A program made the translations under genes and the position numbers. A stretch of DNA of 64,000 bases. It comes from Sulfitobacter sp. OXR-159. Its GTDB lineage: Bacteria; Pseudomonadota; Alphaproteobacteria; Rhodobacterales; Rhodobacteraceae. The stretch covers positions 629,001 to 693,000 of the forward strand of contig NZ_CP139707.1 of assembly GCF_034377145.1 (NCBI RefSeq), given 5' to 3'. This document shows, piece by piece, positions 27,257 through 36,374 of the stretch (positions are counted from its first letter, which is position 1; each line of letters starts with the position of its first letter). The notes under the pieces were generated by a model. It did not search any database, had not been told where the DNA came from, and worked only from the letters and a program-made list of their open reading frames with translations.

Positions 27257-28278
27257 CTGATCCGGCTGACGACGTAGTTGGCCAGATCGATCAACATGTC
27301 TTTCAACTCATGGTCGGGCAGGGGGGCAAGGGCCGATTGGGCCTTTTCTGCCCAGTCCCGCGCATCGCGCTGTGTTGCCGTCAGCGTATCGTGTTTGCCC
27401 AAAAGCATCAGCGCATGGTCGAGATCGCCCTCTTCCTGTTTGCCCTTTTCAATGGTGCGTACCCAAAACGCGCGCTCGGTCTCATCGGCTTTGGCAACGG
27501 CTTTGATCACTGGCAGGGTCAGTTTGCGCTCGCGGAAATCGTCGCCGACGTTTTTGCCCGTCGCCCCTGTATCGCCTTGATAGTCCAATAGATCGTCAAC
27601 GATCTGGAAGGCGATGCCAAGCGCGTCCCCATAGTCGTAAAGCGCTTTGACCTGACCCTCTGGCGCGTCGGCAATTACGCCGCCCACTTCGGTCGCAGCC
27701 GAGAACAGCGCCGCCGTCTTGCCGCGCACGACTTGCAGGTAAACCTGTTCATCCGTGGCAAGGTTCTGCGCTGCGGTCAGTTGCAACACCTCGCCCTCTG
27801 CAATCGTCGCAGCAGCATTGGACAGGATGCGCATCACAGGCATCGAGCCCGGTTCGGTCATCAACTGAAAGCTGCGCGCGAAAAGGTAATCGCCGACCAG
27901 CACCGACGACTGGTTGTCCCACAAAAGGTTCGCCGTAGGCCGCCCTCGCCGTTGAGCGCTTTCGTCCACCACATCGTCATGCAGCAGCGTCGCGGTGTGA
28001 ATGAACTCCACCGTAGCGGCCAGATGGACGTGGTAGGGGCCGCCGTAGCCGCACATCCGCGCCGCGGCCAGTGTCAGCATCGGGCGCAGGCGCTTGCCGC
28101 CAGCCTCGACCAGATGGGCGGTGACTTCGGGTATGCGGGGCGCGTGTTTTGACGCCATCCGCTCACGGATCAGGGCGCTGACTGCCGCCATATCATCGCT
28201 CAGATAGGCCGCCATGCGGTCGTGCGGTTTGGCCGTTGCATCACTTTTCATCATCATTTCCCGCGTCCCGCTCGACAT
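27253..28278 (-). CDS. Polyprenyl diphosphate synthase (ubiquinone side chain)
   Basis: This trans-prenyltransferase builds the long isoprenoid chain used by UbiA for ubiquinone. The 341-residue protein has GGKRLRPML near 60, the first aspartate-rich motif LLHDDVVDES near 98 and the second, QIVDDLLDYQGDTGATGKN, near 229. Chain length cannot be read reliably; decaprenyl is usual in this group. The start is uncertain: ATGs at 28278, 28257, 28254 and 28251 are all in frame, and the shorter ones fit the usual N-terminus as well. Confidence 0.92.
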   Translation of the reverse strand: MSSGTREMMMKSDATAKPHDRMAAYLSDDMAAVSALIRERMASKHAPRIPEVTAHLVEAGGKRLRPMLTLAAARMCGYGGPYHVHLAATVEFIHTATLLHDDVVDESAQRRGRPTANLLWDNQSSVLVGDYLFARSFQLMTEPGSMPVMRILSNAAATIAEGEVLQLTAAQNLATDEQVYLQVVRGKTAALFSAATEVGGVIADAPEGQVKALYDYGDALGIAFQIVDDLLDYQGDTGATGKNVGDDFRERKLTLPVIKAVAKADETERAFWVRTIEKGKQEEGDLDHALMLLGKHDTLTATQRDARDWAEKAQSALAPLPDHELKDMLIDLANYVVSRIS

Positions 28279-28306
28279 GCCGGTGATCCGGCTCTACATC
28301 TTTGAT

Positions 28307-28522
28307 ATGAAGGAACTTTTGCGCAGCACCGACATGACCATCATCGCCTTTGCCACCGCCCTTCTCAGGGGGGAGGATATAGACTGCTTTGAAATGGACG
28401 TAAACATGAGCGTGCTCGAAGGCGGCATCGGGATTTTCCCGCGCCGCTTGATGGTGCACCCCGATGACCATGACGCCGCTGTGCGGGTAATGCGCGATAA
28501 TGAGATTCCGCTGGGGCTGTGA
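28307..28522 (+). CDS. DUF2007 family small protein
   Basis: The 71-residue protein is a DUF2007 domain: it opens MKELLRSTDMTIIAFATALL, contains GEDIDCFEMDVNMS and ends in a PDDHDAAVRVM helix. The fold resembles the PII-like signal-transducing domain, but no role is established. It is divergent from the polyprenyl synthase gene. Its last four bases (GTGA) overlap the GTG start of the tRNA methyltransferase gene, so the two are coupled. Confidence 0.87.
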   Translation: MKELLRSTDMTIIAFATALLRGEDIDCFEMDVNMSVLEGGIGIFPRRLMVHPDDHDAAVRVMRDNEIPLGL

Positions 28523-29286
28523 CCCGTTTTGCCGAAGATGACCTGACCTGTGACGCCTTTCTGGGCGGCAAGTTGCACCTCTGGCAGCCGCGCCGGGGGC
28601 GGGGCTACCGCGCCGGGGTGGACCCTGTTTTGCTGGCCGCGAGCATTGAGGCCACGGCGGGGCAAAGCGTGCTGGAATTGGGCTGCGGGGTCGGTGCGGC
28701 GGTGCTTTGTCTGGGCGCGCGGGTGCCGGGACTGACGCTGACGGGGTGTGAACTGCAACCTGCCTACGCCGAACTCGCGCGGCGCAATGGCGGCGCGGCG
28801 CTTGAGGTGGTCGAGGCCGATCTGACCGACATGCCCCTGCATCTGCGCCAGCGACAATTTGACCACGTTCTGGCCAATCCGCCCTATTTCGACCGCGCCG
28901 CCTCGGTTCAGTCCCGCGATCCGGGACGAGAGACCGCTTTGGGCGAAGCCACGCCGCTGCGGCAATGGGTCCGCACCGCGGCGCGGCGGCTCAAACCCAA
29001 AGGGCAGGCACATTTTATCCACCGCGCAGAACGGCTGCCCGAGATTCTGGCCGCCCTTCCACATGAGATGGGATCGGTCGAAGTGCTGCCTCTGGCCTCG
29101 CGCGCGGGGCGAATGCCGGAGTTGATTCTCTTGCGTGCCCGCAAGAATGGCCGCGGTGCTTTTCGGCTCTATCACAGCTACGCTATGCACCTTGGCGCGC
29201 GGCATGAATCGGATGGCAACAGCTATGTGCCGGAAATTGAAGCGGTCCTGCGTCGCGGGGCGCCACTGACTTATCCTACTTCTTAA
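28519..29286 (+). CDS. tRNA1(Val) (adenine37-N6)-methyltransferase-like protein
   Basis: The 255-residue SAM-dependent methyltransferase resembles TrmN6/YfiC. QPRRGRGYRAGVDPVLLAA near 20-38 leads into the SAM motif VLELGCGVGAA near 52, and the catalytic NPPYF motif near 119 is typical of N6-adenine methylation. The start is GTG at 28519, overlapping the stop of the DUF2007 gene. The exact RNA target is inferred from the family; other small-molecule substrates are possible. Confidence 0.88.
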   Translation: MTRFAEDDLTCDAFLGGKLHLWQPRRGRGYRAGVDPVLLAASIEATAGQSVLELGCGVGAAVLCLGARVPGLTLTGCELQPAYAELARRNGGAALEVVEADLTDMPLHLRQRQFDHVLANPPYFDRAASVQSRDPGRETALGEATPLRQWVRTAARRLKPKGQAHFIHRAERLPEILAALPHEMGSVEVLPLASRAGRMPELILLRARKNGRGAFRLYHSYAMHLGARHESDGNSYVPEIEAVLRRGAPLTYPTS

Positions 29287-29386
29287 GCGTTTTTTTACCA
29301 ACTTCACCCCTATGCTGCGGTGCTGCGTGACTTGTGGGTCGCGCTGTGGTCCACTGAAATTCCACACACCAATCATGGAGGATTGT

Positions 29387-29551
29387 ATGGCTTTGAACGC
29401 ACATCTGGACACCCTGAAGCGGAAGCATCAGGCGATGAGTGAGGCGGTGGAAACCGCGCAACGCGCCCCCGGTATGGACGATTTACAAGTGGCTTCCATG
29501 AAAAAGGAAAAACTGCGCCTGAAGGAGGAGATTAGCCGCCTGTCGAGCTGA
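29387..29551 (+). CDS. YdcH family protein (DUF465)
   Basis: The 54-residue protein is a short helical hairpin, opening MALNAHLDTLKRKHQAMSEA and ending LKEEISRLSS, the pattern of the YdcH/DUF465 family. A GGAGG lies five bases before the ATG. Function is unknown; members are small coiled-coil cytosolic proteins. The 188 bases after the stop up to phaB contain only the terminator at 29689-29721. Confidence 0.85.
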   Translation: MALNAHLDTLKRKHQAMSEAVETAQRAPGMDDLQVASMKKEKLRLKEEISRLSS

Positions 29552-29688
29552 CTCTCACCCGTGAATTGAGATTTTCATTCGAGGGCTGTCGTTTCGCTGG
29601 GGCGGGGCGGCAGCCTTTGCGTAGGGCAGGCGGATGCCAGAAGCGATACTGAGCGTGACGGGTGAACGGCCCCTCCCGCCGCAATGAA

Positions 29689-29721
29689 AAAGGCCAGCCC
29701 GTCGAGGGGCTGGCCTTTTCG
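29689..29721. terminator. Bidirectional intrinsic terminator after phaB
   Basis: AAAAAGGCCAGCCC and GGGGCTGGCCTTTT form a 12- to 13-pair stem around a five-base loop, with A- and T-runs on the two sides. It can stop transcription from phaB on the reverse strand and from ydcH on the forward strand. Confidence 0.88.
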
Positions 29722-29739
29722 ATTCCATGCTGGCGTCGA

Positions 29740-30462
29740 TCAAACGACGAATTGCGCGCCATTGGCTGAGATGGTCGAACCATTGATGAAGCCCGCGTCG
29801 TCAGAGACGAGGAAGGCCACCGCGCGGGCGATTTCCTCAGGCTCCCCCAGACGCCCCGCGGGGATCTGCGCGATGATGCTTTCGCGGACCTTCTCGGGCA
29901 CGGCCATGACCATATCAGTCGCGATATAGCCGGGGCAAATCGCATTGGCGGTGATGCCTGCGCGCGCGCCCTCTTGGGCCAATGACTTCACAATGCCCAG
30001 ATCGCCCGCCTTGGTCGCGGCATAGTTCACTTGGGCGAACTGACCTTTCTGGCCGTTGATCGAAGAGATCACGACGACACGGCCGAATTTCCGCTCACGC
30101 ATGCCGGGCCAGACTGGATGGATCGTGTTGAACACCCCGGTGAGGTTGGTGGCGATGACCTCATTCCACTGATCGGGGGTCATCTTGTGGAAAGGCGCAT
30201 CGCGGGTGATGCCTGCGTTGGCGACAACCACCTCGATGGGGCCAAGATCGGCCTCGACCTGTTCGATCCCGGCTTTGGAGGCGTCGTAATCTGCCACGTT
30301 CCATTTATAAGTCTTGATGCCGGTCTCTTCGGTGAATTTCGCGGCGGCCTCGTCATTGCCGGCATAGGTGGCGGCGACGGTATAGCCTTTGTCTTTCAGC
30401 GTGGTCGAAATGGCCGCGCCAATCCCGCGACTTCCCCCGGTGACCAAAGCGATGCGTGACAT
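29740..30462 (-). CDS. phaB: Acetoacetyl-CoA reductase
   Basis: PhaB reduces acetoacetyl-CoA to (R)-3-hydroxybutyryl-CoA with NADPH, the second step of polyhydroxybutyrate synthesis. The 240-residue short-chain dehydrogenase has the TGGSRGIG cofactor loop near 8-15, NAGITRDAPFHKM near 85, the catalytic Ser and YxxxK in SSINGQKGQFAQVNYAATK near 137-155, and PGYIATDM near 182. It lies downstream of phaA on the same strand, separated by a perfect 11-pair hairpin. The polymerase gene phaC is not in this window. Confidence 0.94.
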   Translation of the reverse strand: MSRIALVTGGSRGIGAAISTTLKDKGYTVAATYAGNDEAAAKFTEETGIKTYKWNVADYDASKAGIEQVEADLGPIEVVVANAGITRDAPFHKMTPDQWNEVIATNLTGVFNTIHPVWPGMRERKFGRVVVISSINGQKGQFAQVNYAATKAGDLGIVKSLAQEGARAGITANAICPGYIATDMVMAVPEKVRESIIAQIPAGRLGEPEEIARAVAFLVSDDAGFINGSTISANGAQFVV

Positions 30463-30503
30463 ATAATCCCTCCCTCAAGGTAATGTTCTTGCAATTGCAT
30501 GTT

Positions 30504-30530
30504 TTGGCGCGCAACAAAATTGCGCGCCAA
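30504..30530. repeat. Perfect inverted repeat between phaA and phaB
   Basis: TTGGCGCGCAA and TTGCGCGCCAA form an uninterrupted 11-pair stem with a five-base CAAAA loop. Neither side carries a T-run, so it is more likely an intercistronic stability hairpin or operator than a terminator. The ten-base palindrome TGCAATTGCA lies next to it at 30490-30499. Confidence 0.75.
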
Positions 30531-30538
30531 CTGTAGTT

Positions 30539-31714
30539 TTAGGGGCGCTCAAGACACATGGCAACACCCATACCGCCGCCGATACACAGCGTCGCCAAAC
30601 CTTTTTTGGCCCCGCGGCGCTGCATTTCGAACAGCAGAGTGTTGAGCACGCGCGCACCGGAAGCGCCGATCGGGTGGCCAATCGCGATTGCACCGCCGTT
30701 GACGTTCACGATTTCCGGATCCCAGCCCATTTCCTTGTTCACGGCGCAGGCCTGCGCGGCGAAGGCTTCGTTGGCTTCCACAAGGTCGAGGTCTTCTGGT
30801 TTCCAGCCGGCTTTCTCCAACGCCTTGCGCGAAGCATAGACGGGGCCGACGCCCATGATCGACGGGTCGAGACCTGCCGTGGCATAGGAGGCGATGCGCG
30901 CCAACGGGGTGATGCCGCGCTTTTCGGCGTCATCCGCGCTCATTAGCAGGGCACCGGCTGCACCGTCGTTCAGGCCCGAAGCGTTGGCCGCAGTGACCGA
31001 GCCGTCTTTGGTAAAGGCAGGGCGCAGCTTTTGCATGGCTTCCATCGTGGCCCCATGGCGGATGTATTCGTCTTGATCAACGACAGTCTCGCCTTTGCGG
31101 GTTTTGATCGTGTAGGCGACGATCTCATCCGCGAATTTGCCAGCTTTCTGCGCGGCCTCGGCCTTGTTTTGCGAAGCGACGGCGAATTCATCCTGCTGGT
31201 CGCGGGAAATCTGCCATTTTTCGGCGACGTTTTCGGCGGTTTGGCCCATGTGGTAGCCGTTGAAGGCATCCCACAGACCGTCGCGGATCATCGTGTCGAT
31301 GAACTGCAGATCGCCCATCTTCTGACCCGCACGCAGGTTCTGCGCGTGGGGGCTGAGGGTCATATTCTCCTGACCGCCAGCGGCGACGATGTTCGCATCC
31401 CCCAGTTGGATGTGCTGGGCCGCCAATGCCACGGCGCGCAGGCCCGAGCCACAGACTTGGTTGATGCCCCAAGCGGCGCTTTCTTTCGGCAGGCCCGCAT
31501 TGATATGCGCCTGACGCGCGGGGTTCTGGCCTTGAGCGGCGGTCAGCACCTGCCCCAAAATGGTCTCAGAGACTTCGGACGGGTCGACCCCGGCGCGGGC
31601 CACCAGTTCTTTTAGAACGGCGGCACCCAGATCATGGGCGGGTGTATTGGCAAACGCCCCGCCGAAACTGCCCACGGCGGTACGGGCGGCGGATGCGATG
31701 ACGACATTGGTCAT
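30539..31714 (-). CDS. phaA: Acetyl-CoA acetyltransferase
   Basis: PhaA condenses two acetyl-CoA to acetoacetyl-CoA, the first step of polyhydroxybutyrate synthesis. The 391-residue thiolase has the nucleophilic cysteine in [13 protein letters not shown] near 88, [19 protein letters not shown] near 340 and the C-terminal cysteine in [10 protein letters not shown] near 377. I chose the ATG at 31714, which is preceded by AGAGGAAAG and gives the standard family length; the frame extends upstream without support. phaB follows on the same strand. Confidence 0.95.
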   Translation of the reverse strand: MTNVVIASAARTAVGSFGGAFANTPAHDLGAAVLKELVARAGVDPSEVSETILGQVLTAAQGQNPARQAHINAGLPKESAAWGINQVCGSGLRAVALAAQHIQLGDANIVAAGGQENMTLSPHAQNLRAGQKMGDLQFIDTMIRDGLWDAFNGYHMGQTAENVAEKWQISRDQQDEFAVASQNKAEAAQKAGKFADEIVAYTIKTRKGETVVDQDEYIRHGATMEAMQKLRPAFTKDGSVTAANASGLNDGAAGALLMSADDAEKRGITPLARIASYATAGLDPSIMGVGPVYASRKALEKAGWKPEDLDLVEANEAFAAQACAVNKEMGWDPEIVNVNGGAIAIGHPIGASGARVLNTLLFEMQRRGAKKGLATLCIGGGMGVAMCLERP

Positions 31715-31878
31715 GATGTGACTTTCCTCTACCTTGTTGGGCGGGGGCACACCGACACGCGCCATCGTCGGGCGTGGGCGCTCCCGTCCCTCTAAGGTAG
31801 TGATAGCGGATGCGCTGCAATGCGGCAACTGAGCAGGCAGCGGCACGCTGCCGACATGGCGTTACCCTCTTTACCCGG

Positions 31879-32775
31879 TCAGCCTGTGGCGCGCATGCGG
31901 TCGAACCCAAGCCAGGCGGGCCGGGTCGTGGGGGCGGCAAAATGGTAGCCCTGCAAACAGTCGACACCCATCTCGACCAGGACCGCTGCGTCAGCCGCGT
32001 TCTCCACGCATTCGGCCACGGTGAGCATGTCGAAATGTGTGGCGATCGACATCAGCGCGGCGGTCAGGGCGCGGTTGTCGGGGTTTGTCGCGATGCCCCG
32101 AATGAACTGTCCGTCAAGTTTCAGGATGTCGAAGTAGAAATCCTTGAAATAGCGGATCGCGGTTTGCCCCGCGCCGAAATCATCCATGGCAAAGCAAATG
32201 CCATAGGGCTGCAATTGATCCATAAAGTTCGCCACCAGTTCCGGCACCATCATGGCCGAGCTTTCGGTAATCTCTAGAATCAGCCGTTCGCCCAAGGTCG
32301 CGTCGCGGGCCAGCCAGTGGCGCAAGACGCGGGTCCATTCCTGATACCCGATGGAACGGGCCGACATATTGATCGACAGCCGCAATCCGGGGTGGTGGTG
32401 CAGCGCGTTCAGGCCAAGGCGCAGGGCCAGAACATCCACCTGCCGACCCGTTTCTGTATCTTCAATGACCGGCATGAAATCCTTGGCCGGAATCACGCGG
32501 CCAGTGGGGTCAAGCAGGCGGATCAACCCCTCGTGAAAGGCGATGGACGTCGGATCGCTGGCCCGCATGACCGGCTGGAAGGCCAGCAGGGTCTGACGGT
32601 GCGCCACGGCGTCGCGCACCATTTCTAGGGTCGCGGCATCGCGTTGCGTTATCGCATGGTTAAGCGGGCTGTCCCCTCCGGGGGGGATATCGGCGATAGG
32701 GCGTTGGAATCGACGGGGCACGGCGGTACTCTTCTTTCTGTCCTGCCGTGGGTATGGGCGCAAAGGTGATAACAC
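31879..32775 (-). CDS. EAL domain protein, probable cyclic-di-GMP phosphodiesterase
   Basis: The 298-residue protein is a stand-alone EAL domain, with no visible sensor or GGDEF domain and no membrane segment. The signature reads EGL (Glu82) instead of EAL. The other key residues are present: Asn136 in INMSARS, the glutamate of LEITES near 168, the DDFGAG motif at 198-203, Lys219 in ILKLD, and Glu255 in AECVEN. It should therefore be able to hydrolyse c-di-GMP to pGpG. The exact start is uncertain because the first 40 residues are poorly conserved. Confidence 0.87.
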   Translation of the reverse strand: MLSPLRPYPRQDRKKSTAVPRRFQRPIADIPPGGDSPLNHAITQRDAATLEMVRDAVAHRQTLLAFQPVMRASDPTSIAFHEGLIRLLDPTGRVIPAKDFMPVIEDTETGRQVDVLALRLGLNALHHHPGLRLSINMSARSIGYQEWTRVLRHWLARDATLGERLILEITESSAMMVPELVANFMDQLQPYGICFAMDDFGAGQTAIRYFKDFYFDILKLDGQFIRGIATNPDNRALTAALMSIATHFDMLTVAECVENAADAAVLVEMGVDCLQGYHFAAPTTRPAWLGFDRMRATG

Positions 32776-32824
32776 GGTCTTAATCAGCGGTGATTTCCGC
32801 GGTGGATCACGCGGGAGGGTTAAG

Positions 32825-33394
32825 ATGCAGCGCTGTGACTGGGCCGGGGATGACCCGATTTACCAAGCTTATCATGACACCGAATGGGGTGTGCCCGAAT
32901 ATGACAGCCGTGCGTTGTGGGAAAAGCTCATCCTCGACGGATTTCAGGCCGGGCTAAGCTGGATCACGATCCTTAAAAAACGCGACAACTTTCGCGCCGC
33001 TTTCGCCGGGTTTGATCCGCATCAGATTGCCGAGTGGGGCGAGGCGGATGTCACGCGCCTGCTGGGCGATCCGGGCATCATCCGCCATCGGGGCAAGATT
33101 GAGGCCGCGATTACCAATGCCCGTGCTTGGCAGGAGCTGGAGGCACGCGAGGGCTTTGACAGCTTCATGTGGCGCTATGTGGATGGGGTGCCGTTACAGC
33201 CCGGCTTTGCCACACAGGCTGAGGTGCCGCCGAAAACTGCGCTGTCAGAACAGGTGAGCAAAGACCTGAAGAAAGCCGGTTTTAAATTTTGCGGACCGAC
33301 GATCACCTATGCGTGGATGGAGGCCTGCGGGCTGGTGAACGATCATATTCTGACCTGCCACCGACACGGCCCCTGTGCGGCGATGGCGCGTTAA
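32825..33394 (+). CDS. tag: DNA-3-methyladenine glycosylase I
   Basis: Tag excises 3-methyladenine from alkylated DNA. The 189-residue protein has the family landmarks: the early CDWAGDDPIYQAYHDTEWG with a zinc-binding cysteine, LILDGFQAGLSWITIL near 37, and the C-terminal VNDHILTCHRH near 173 that provides the remaining zinc ligands. It is an HhH-superfamily monomer. It stands alone between the divergent EAL gene and rpsD. Confidence 0.94.
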   Translation: MQRCDWAGDDPIYQAYHDTEWGVPEYDSRALWEKLILDGFQAGLSWITILKKRDNFRAAFAGFDPHQIAEWGEADVTRLLGDPGIIRHRGKIEAAITNARAWQELEAREGFDSFMWRYVDGVPLQPGFATQAEVPPKTALSEQVSKDLKKAGFKFCGPTITYAWMEACGLVNDHILTCHRHGPCAAMAR

Positions 33395-33427
33395 GGCAGG
33401 GCGTATCGTCTTCGCTGAAATCCCCCG

Positions 33428-33455
33428 TTGACTCCCGGCCAAGGCACCGTATAAG
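33428..33455 (+). promoter_or_regulatory. Sigma-70-type promoter of rpsD
   Basis: TTGACT (33428-33433) and TATAAG (33450-33455) are separated by 16 bases and lie about 110 bases before the rpsD start. The transcribed leader would contain three short hairpins. Confidence 0.7.
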
Positions 33456-33479
33456 CGCCCCTTCATTGGTGTTGGTGGA

Positions 33480-33545
33480 CCCCGCAAGGGGAAGCCTGTC
33501 GGGCTTCGGCCAAAGGACAACGCCCTTTACCGCCCCTCGGGGCCT
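33480..33545 (+). promoter_or_regulatory. Structured leader of rpsD
   Basis: The leader carries CCCC-GCAA-GGGG (33480-33491), AAGCC-TGTCG-GGCTT (33492-33506) and a GCCC/GGGC hairpin at about 33532-33543, directly before the ribosome-binding site AGGAG at 33551-33555. Ribosomal protein S4 represses its own mRNA in other bacteria; a similar role here is inference. Confidence 0.45.
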
Positions 33546-33562
33546 TATAAAGGAGAACAGCC

Positions 33563-34183
33563 GTGACCAAACGCACAGCTGCCAAGCACAAACTAGACCG
33601 CCGCATGGGCGAAAACATCTGGGGTCGTCCGAAGTCCCCGGTGAACCGTCGTGAATACGGCCCCGGCCAGCACGGTCAGCGCCGTAAGGGCAAGATTTCC
33701 GATTTCGGTATCCAGCTGCGCGCCAAGCAGAAGCTCAAGGGCTACTACGGCGACCTGACCGAAAAGCAGTTCCGTCGCATCTACGGCGAAGCCGAGCGTG
33801 TTAAAGGCGATACAGGTGAAAACCTGATCGGTCTGCTGGAGCGTCGTCTGGACGCCGTTGTGTACCGCGCCAAGTTCGTCGCGACCGTTTTCGCTGCGCG
33901 CCAGTTCGTGAACCACGGCCACGTTCGTGTGAACGGCAAAAAAGTGAACATCCCCTCCTACCGCGTGAAAGAGGGTGACGTCATCGAAGTGCGTGACCGT
34001 TCCAAGCAGTTGGCTTCCGTTCTGGAAGCGGTTCAGCTGCCCGAGCGTGACGTGCCTGACTACCTTGAGACAGATCACTCCAAGCTGACAGCAACCTTCG
34101 TGCGCACACCCGGCCTGTCCGACGTGCCATACCCGGTTGTGATGGAGCCGAACCTCGTCGTGGAATTCTACGCGAAGAACTAA
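33563..34183 (+). CDS. rpsD: 30S ribosomal protein S4
   Basis: S4 nucleates assembly of the 30S 5' domain by binding 16S rRNA. The 206-residue protein has the N-terminal domain with [14 protein letters not shown] near 28-41 and the S4 RNA-binding domain with [20 protein letters not shown] near 113-132. The start is GTG, six bases after AAGGAGA. The usual alphaproteobacterial monocistronic layout is seen: own promoter, structured leader and own terminator. Confidence 0.98.
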   Translation: MTKRTAAKHKLDRRMGENIWGRPKSPVNRREYGPGQHGQRRKGKISDFGIQLRAKQKLKGYYGDLTEKQFRRIYGEAERVKGDTGENLIGLLERRLDAVVYRAKFVATVFAARQFVNHGHVRVNGKKVNIPSYRVKEGDVIEVRDRSKQLASVLEAVQLPERDVPDYLETDHSKLTATFVRTPGLSDVPYPVVMEPNLVVEFYAKN

Positions 34184-34206
34184 GTTTCTTCGCCAGTCGA
34201 CAATCG

Positions 34207-34240
34207 AAAGGCCGTGTGGTGCAAACCGCGCGGCCTTTTT
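34207..34240 (+). terminator. Intrinsic terminator of rpsD
   Basis: AAAGGCCGTGTGG pairs with CCGCGCGGCCTTT (one wobble) around a six-base loop and runs into five T residues. It lies 23 bases after the rpsD stop. Confidence 0.9.
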
Positions 34241-34371
34241 CTTTGCGCGGGGCTGGGCCGGGACGCAGCGATGCAACAGGCTGTCCGGCGGACGCGCGGA
34301 TGCAGAATGATTCTGGCATCACCGCTGTCGCCCCGATAGAAGGGCGGCAGTAGCGTGAGGAAAAGAGCGAG

Positions 34372-35454
34372 ATGACACAGATCGCACCGCAACCGGGCAT
34401 TATGGAGATTGACCTTTACCAAGGGGGTGCGGCGCATGTCGCGGGCCTTGATAACGTGGTCAAACTCAGCTCGAACGAAAACCCGCTGGGGCCAAGCCCT
34501 GCCGCCGTCGAAGCCTATCGCCGCGCGGCCTATGACCTGCATCGCTACCCGTCTTCCGATCATAGCGCGCTGCGCACCGCCATCGCCGAGGTACTGGGCC
34601 TTGATGCGGGGCGGATCATCTGCGGCGCGGGCTCGGATGAAATCATCGCCTTCCTTTGCCAAGCCTATGCCGGACCGGGGACCGAAGTGGTGCACACCGA
34701 ACACGGCTTTGCCATGTACCGCATCTCTGCCCTCGCCGCGGGCGCCACGCCCGTGGAGGTGCCCGAGCGTGAGCGGGTGACCGATGTAGATGCCATCCTC
34801 GCCGCCTGTACCGATGCGACGCGGTTGGTGTTCATCGCCAACCCCAACAACCCCACCGGCACGATGATCGGTCTGGCCGAGATCGAACGGCTGGCCGAAG
34901 GGCTGCCGCCGCAGGCGCTCTTGGTGCTCGATGGCGCTTATGCCGAATATGTCGAGGGCTATGACGGCGGGGCCGCACTGGTGGACCGCCGCGACAACGT
35001 GGTGATGACGCGCACCTTTTCCAAGCTCTACGGGCTGGGCGGTCTGCGCATCGGCTGGGGCTATGGACCCGCCCATGTGATCGACGTGCTGAACCGCGTG
35101 CGGGGGCCTTTCAACCTCTCGCAGGCCGCACTTGCCGCCGCCGAGGCCGCGATCCGCGACCGCGCCTATACCGATCATTGCCGGGCCGAGAATGCCCGTT
35201 GGCGGACATGGCTCGCCGATGCGCTGGCCGAGATCGGCGTGCCCTCGGATGTATCGCTTGCCAATTTTGTGCTGGCCCGTTTCGCCAATCAGGCCGAGGC
35301 CGAGGCCTGTGACGACTACCTCAAGTCCCAAGGTCTGATCGTGCGCCGGGTGGCTGGTTACAACTTGCCCAACTGCTTGCGCATCACCGTAGGCGACGAA
35401 AGCGCCTGCCGCCGCGTGGTCCATGCGGTGCGGCAATTTAAGGGAGGCAGCTGA
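34372..35454 (+). CDS. hisC: Histidinol-phosphate aminotransferase
   Basis: HisC transaminates imidazole-acetol phosphate in histidine synthesis and often also serves aromatic amino acids. The 360-residue class I/II aminotransferase shows [12 protein letters not shown] near 35, NPNNPTG near 156-162, and the PLP lysine in [15 protein letters not shown] near 217-231. It overlaps by one base the prephenate/arogenate dehydrogenase gene. This suggests that the aminotransferase also works in tyrosine or phenylalanine synthesis. Confidence 0.92.
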   Translation: MTQIAPQPGIMEIDLYQGGAAHVAGLDNVVKLSSNENPLGPSPAAVEAYRRAAYDLHRYPSSDHSALRTAIAEVLGLDAGRIICGAGSDEIIAFLCQAYAGPGTEVVHTEHGFAMYRISALAAGATPVEVPERERVTDVDAILAACTDATRLVFIANPNNPTGTMIGLAEIERLAEGLPPQALLVLDGAYAEYVEGYDGGAALVDRRDNVVMTRTFSKLYGLGGLRIGWGYGPAHVIDVLNRVRGPFNLSQAALAAAEAAIRDRAYTDHCRAENARWRTWLADALAEIGVPSDVSLANFVLARFANQAEAEACDDYLKSQGLIVRRVAGYNLPNCLRITVGDESACRRVVHAVRQFKGGS

Positions 35455-36374
35455 TGGCGCAGGTCTATGACAGGGTCGCTCTGATCGGGCTGGGGCTGAT
35501 CGCCTCGTCGCTTTTCTGGGCGATGAAACGCGGCGGGCTGGCGGGCGAAGTCTCAGGCTATGCCCGTAGCGACGAGACCCGCGCCACGGCGCGCGAGATC
35601 GGCCTCTGCGACCGGGTCTGCGACAGCGCCGCCGAAGCCGTTAGGGGCGCCGATCTGGTGGTGCTCTGCGTACCGGTCGGCGTCATGGGGGCCGTCGCCG
35701 CCGAAATCGCGCCGCATCTGGCCCCCGGTGCCACGGTGACGGATGTGGGCTCGGTCAAGGCCGACGTGATCGCGCAGGTGGGGCCGCATCTGCCCGAAGG
35801 CGCGCATTTCATCCCCGCGCACCCGCTGGCAGGAACCGAGCATTCCGGCCCGCGCAGCGGCTTTGCCGAGCTTTTCGACAACCGTTGGTGTCTGCTGGTC
35901 CCTGTCGAGGGGACAGACAAGGACGCCATCGCGCGGCTGCGTGCGCTTTGGGAAGGGGCGGGTGCCAATGTAGAAGAGATGGACGCCGAGCATCACGATC
36001 TGGTGCTTGCGGTCACCTCTCATGCGCCGCACCTCATCGCCTATACGATGGTGGGCGTGGCCGACGACCTGCGCCGGGTGACCGACAGCGAAGTCATCAA
36101 ATATTCCGCCGCCGGTTTTCGGGACTTCACCCGCATCGCAGCGAGCGATCCAACCATGTGGCGCGATGTGTTCCTGACCAACAAGGACGCCACGCTGGAG
36201 ATCCTTGGCCGCTTCACCGAAGAACTTTTTGCCCTGCAACGCGCGATCCGCACTGGCGACGGCGATCACCTCCACGCTTATTTCACCCGCACCCGCGCAA
36301 TAAGGCGCGGCATTATCGAGGCGGGGCAGGACACCGACGCGCCCGACTTTGGCCGGGGGGCACGCAAGTCATGA
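35454..36374 (+). CDS. Prephenate/arogenate dehydrogenase family protein
   Basis: This NAD(P)-dependent enzyme of the TyrA/TyrC family oxidatively decarboxylates prephenate or arogenate towards tyrosine. The 306-residue protein starts with the Rossmann motif ALIGLGLIASSLFWAMKR, has DVGSVKADV near 98, the substrate-site HPLAGTEHSGP near 123-133, and a helical C-terminal dimerisation domain. No chorismate mutase domain is fused. The one-base overlap with hisC and four-base overlap with the next gene indicate an operon. Prephenate and arogenate specificity cannot be separated by eye. Confidence 0.92.
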   Translation: MAQVYDRVALIGLGLIASSLFWAMKRGGLAGEVSGYARSDETRATAREIGLCDRVCDSAAEAVRGADLVVLCVPVGVMGAVAAEIAPHLAPGATVTDVGSVKADVIAQVGPHLPEGAHFIPAHPLAGTEHSGPRSGFAELFDNRWCLLVPVEGTDKDAIARLRALWEGAGANVEEMDAEHHDLVLAVTSHAPHLIAYTMVGVADDLRRVTDSEVIKYSAAGFRDFTRIAASDPTMWRDVFLTNKDATLEILGRFTEELFALQRAIRTGDGDHLHAYFTRTRAIRRGIIEAGQDTDAPDFGRGARKS

